Assembly: GCF_900765565.1 (NCBI RefSeq)
Contig: NZ_CAAFRZ010000180.1
Coordinates: 1 to 6,622 of the forward strand
Reading direction: 5' to 3'
From: an uncultured Dialister sp.
Lineage (GTDB): Bacteria; Bacillota; Negativicutes; Veillonellales; Dialisteraceae
DNA: 6,622 nucleotides
In this document: one piece after another, positions 5,699-6,622 of the stretch
Position numbering within the stretch: position 1 is the stretch's first letter
Layout: each line of letters opens with the position of its first letter
Translations under genes and position numbers: made by a program
The notes under the pieces: model-generated
Databases searched by the model: none
What the model saw: only the letters and a program-made list of their open reading frames with translations
Told to the model about the DNA's origin: nothing

Positions 5699-6000
5699 TG
5701 TCCATGACCTGGATCTATATTACCCTCCTTCTTCTGGTGGGGGGATTCGTGCTGCAGATGATGCCCCTTCTTATTTATTTTCCTGCTGTATTTATTGTGA
5801 ATCTCCTGATTTTTGGTATCGGCGCCTACCTGATCCGACATGACGGACGGGTAGAAGACCGGCCGAATATCCTTTTCCTTGGAGGACTGACGGTAATCAA
5901 TATCCTCACGGCCCTGGATATCCTTTCCTACCATATGTCCTGGGCTGCGTTCGCTGCCCTTCTGGTCTGGTCCTTCTTCGGCGGGGGAAGGGGAAAATGA
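5698..6000 (+). CDS. Small four-segment membrane protein, function unknown
   Basis: This 100-residue, very hydrophobic protein has four likely membrane-spanning segments at about 5-21, 23-46, 57-77 and 80-95. A short charged loop (47-56, RHDGRVEDRP) lies between the second and third, and a basic tail GGGRGK ends it. I do not recognise a family. The start ATG overlaps the hydrolase stop (TGATG, 5696-5700) and has a strong ribosome-binding site, GGAGGAA (5684-5690), seven bases away. A second ATG two codons later is also possible. The tight coupling suggests a joint role with the hydrolase, for example as membrane partner or small transporter, but nothing in the sequence proves this. The second repeat family begins exactly at its stop codon. 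Confidence 0.78.
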   Translation: MSMTWIYITLLLLVGGFVLQMMPLLIYFPAVFIVNLLIFGIGAYLIRHDGRVEDRPNILFLGGLTVINILTALDILSYHMSWAAFAALLVWSFFGGGRGK

Positions 6001-6141
6001 AAAGTGTCTGAGGGGTAATTCCTGTGGCAAGGTGGCTCAGGGGGAACGGGCTTCGCCTGAGGGGGAGGCGCGGCGCACAAATTATATAGCGCCGCGGGTT
6101 ATCTATTCATTTGCTTACAGCTATCCGCTTACAGCTGACAG
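6000..6141 (+). repeat. Second intergenic repeat family, long copy
   Basis: The copy starts at the last base of the membrane protein stop codon. It contains two tandem GGGG-rich modules, the mini-hairpin sequence GCTTCGC (6050-6056), and the hairpin CGCGGCGC/GCGCCGCG (6069-6076 with 6089-6096) around the loop ACAAATTATATA. Beyond it, GCTTACAGCT occurs twice (6113-6122 and 6127-6136), and 6119-6141 matches 4661-4683. The first 97 bases are inverted relative to 4777-4873. Confidence 0.75.
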
Positions 6142-6190
6142 GGCATCAGCATCATCGTAAGATAATTGTGAGATATTCCCAAAGTATGCA

Positions 6191-6262
6191 GGCCCTTGGA
6201 GAAGGGCCGCGGCAAAGCCGCAGGATGGATCCGCCTCGGAGAGGCGGTAACTGCGAAGCAGT
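6191..6262. repeat. Cluster of four perfect hairpins
   Basis: Four perfect stem-loops lie in 72 bases: GGCCCTT-GGAG-AAGGGCC (6191-6208), GCGGC-AAA-GCCGC (6209-6221), CCGCCTC-GGA-GAGGCGG (6231-6247) and ACTGC-GAA-GCAGT (6250-6262). All have purine loops of three or four bases. No T-run follows, so this is not an ordinary terminator. No gene overlaps it credibly. Confidence 0.75.
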
Positions 6263-6280
6263 GAGCCCATGCCTGTGAAT

Positions 6281-6622
6281 GGTTCATAAGGGTTGTGGGT
6301 GAACATCGCTGCGCTCGTGAAAGCGGGTGGTGGGTTGGCACCGCTTCGCTCGCCAACCGGGTGGGGCACTTCGCTTAATAGGAAGGGAGACCTCATATAA
6401 CGCCGCCAAAGGCGGCTTATGTACCAACGGCCCCCGCTTTGCCCCGGCAAAGCCACAACCCCACGGGGAAAGCGACTCATTGCATTCTCGATCGCCTGGC
6501 GGCTCCCTACAGCACGGCTATCAGCGACTCACAACAATTTGAGCGTCGCTTCGCTCCTCCGCTACGGCTGTCACCGACTCACGATGATTTGTGCGTCGCT
6601 AACGCTCCTTCAAATCATGTTC
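6281..6622 (+). repeat. Long intergenic repeat, copy B (runs to the window edge)
   Basis: This is a second copy of the repeat at 3110-3369, same orientation, about 80 bases longer. Its extra length comes from an inserted block with the hairpin GGTTGGC/GCCAACC (6333-6339 with 6352-6358) and from a doubled module: 6512-6557 and 6561-6607 are imperfect copies, 49 bases apart, of the single module at 3310-3355. The second hairpin here is GCTTTGCC-CC-GGCAAAGC (6436-6453). The copy probably continues past 6622. No gene is credible in 6001-6622. Confidence 0.8.

Noticed and set aside
6191..6262. Hairpin cluster as terminator of the hydrolase operon
   Set aside because: No T-run follows any of the stems in either direction, and the cluster is about 190 bases past the stop codon.
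6121..6542. Open frames on both strands in the right-hand repeat region
   Set aside because: They are translations of repeat and hairpin DNA; the related copy at 3110-3369 does not preserve the frames.
3110..6622. CRISPR array
   Set aside because: The repeats are long, diverged and far apart, with no regular short repeat and unique spacer pattern.

Overview
The window looks like chromosomal DNA of a low-to-mid GC bacterium of the Bacillota. The promoters fit a sigma-70 consensus, the ribosome-binding sites are strong and purine-rich, TTG is used as a start codon, and the proteins resemble Bacillota families. The long, hairpin-rich intergenic repeats made me think of the Negativicutes (Dialister and relatives). 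That is inference from general impression, because no phylogenetic marker is present.

Layout. Positions 1-381 hold a leftward reading frame that runs off the window edge, with a plausible leftward promoter inside it. Next comes a rightward pair at 507-3107: a class I SAM-dependent methyltransferase-like protein and a secreted GH18-type glycoside hydrolase with a TTG start. Positions 3110-3475 hold a long intergenic repeat without a credible gene. Two leftward genes follow: a small GNAT-type protein (4196-4450) with a very good promoter, and a stand-alone HD-GYP protein (3504-4127). A terminator separates the two, and a bidirectional-looking terminator closes the unit. Positions 4508-4999 are non-coding and hold two repeat copies and the promoter of the next unit. 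A second rightward pair at 5000-6000 encodes a metallo-beta-lactamase-fold hydrolase and a small protein with four predicted membrane segments; the stop of the first overlaps the start of the second. Positions 6000-6622 are non-coding repeat and hairpin DNA.

How it fits together. None of the genes forms an obvious pathway. The two rightward pairs look like ordinary two-gene operons, and the HD-GYP protein would belong to cyclic-di-GMP turnover if active, but two normally conserved active-site positions are changed. The striking part is the non-coding DNA. At least two dispersed repeat families occur here in several copies and both orientations, and they bracket the transcription units. Their copies keep hairpins whose stems differ in sequence but still pair, and they differ by gain or loss of internal modules. 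One stretch carries four perfect hairpins within 72 bases. I see no rRNA, tRNA, CRISPR array, complete insertion sequence or phage gene.
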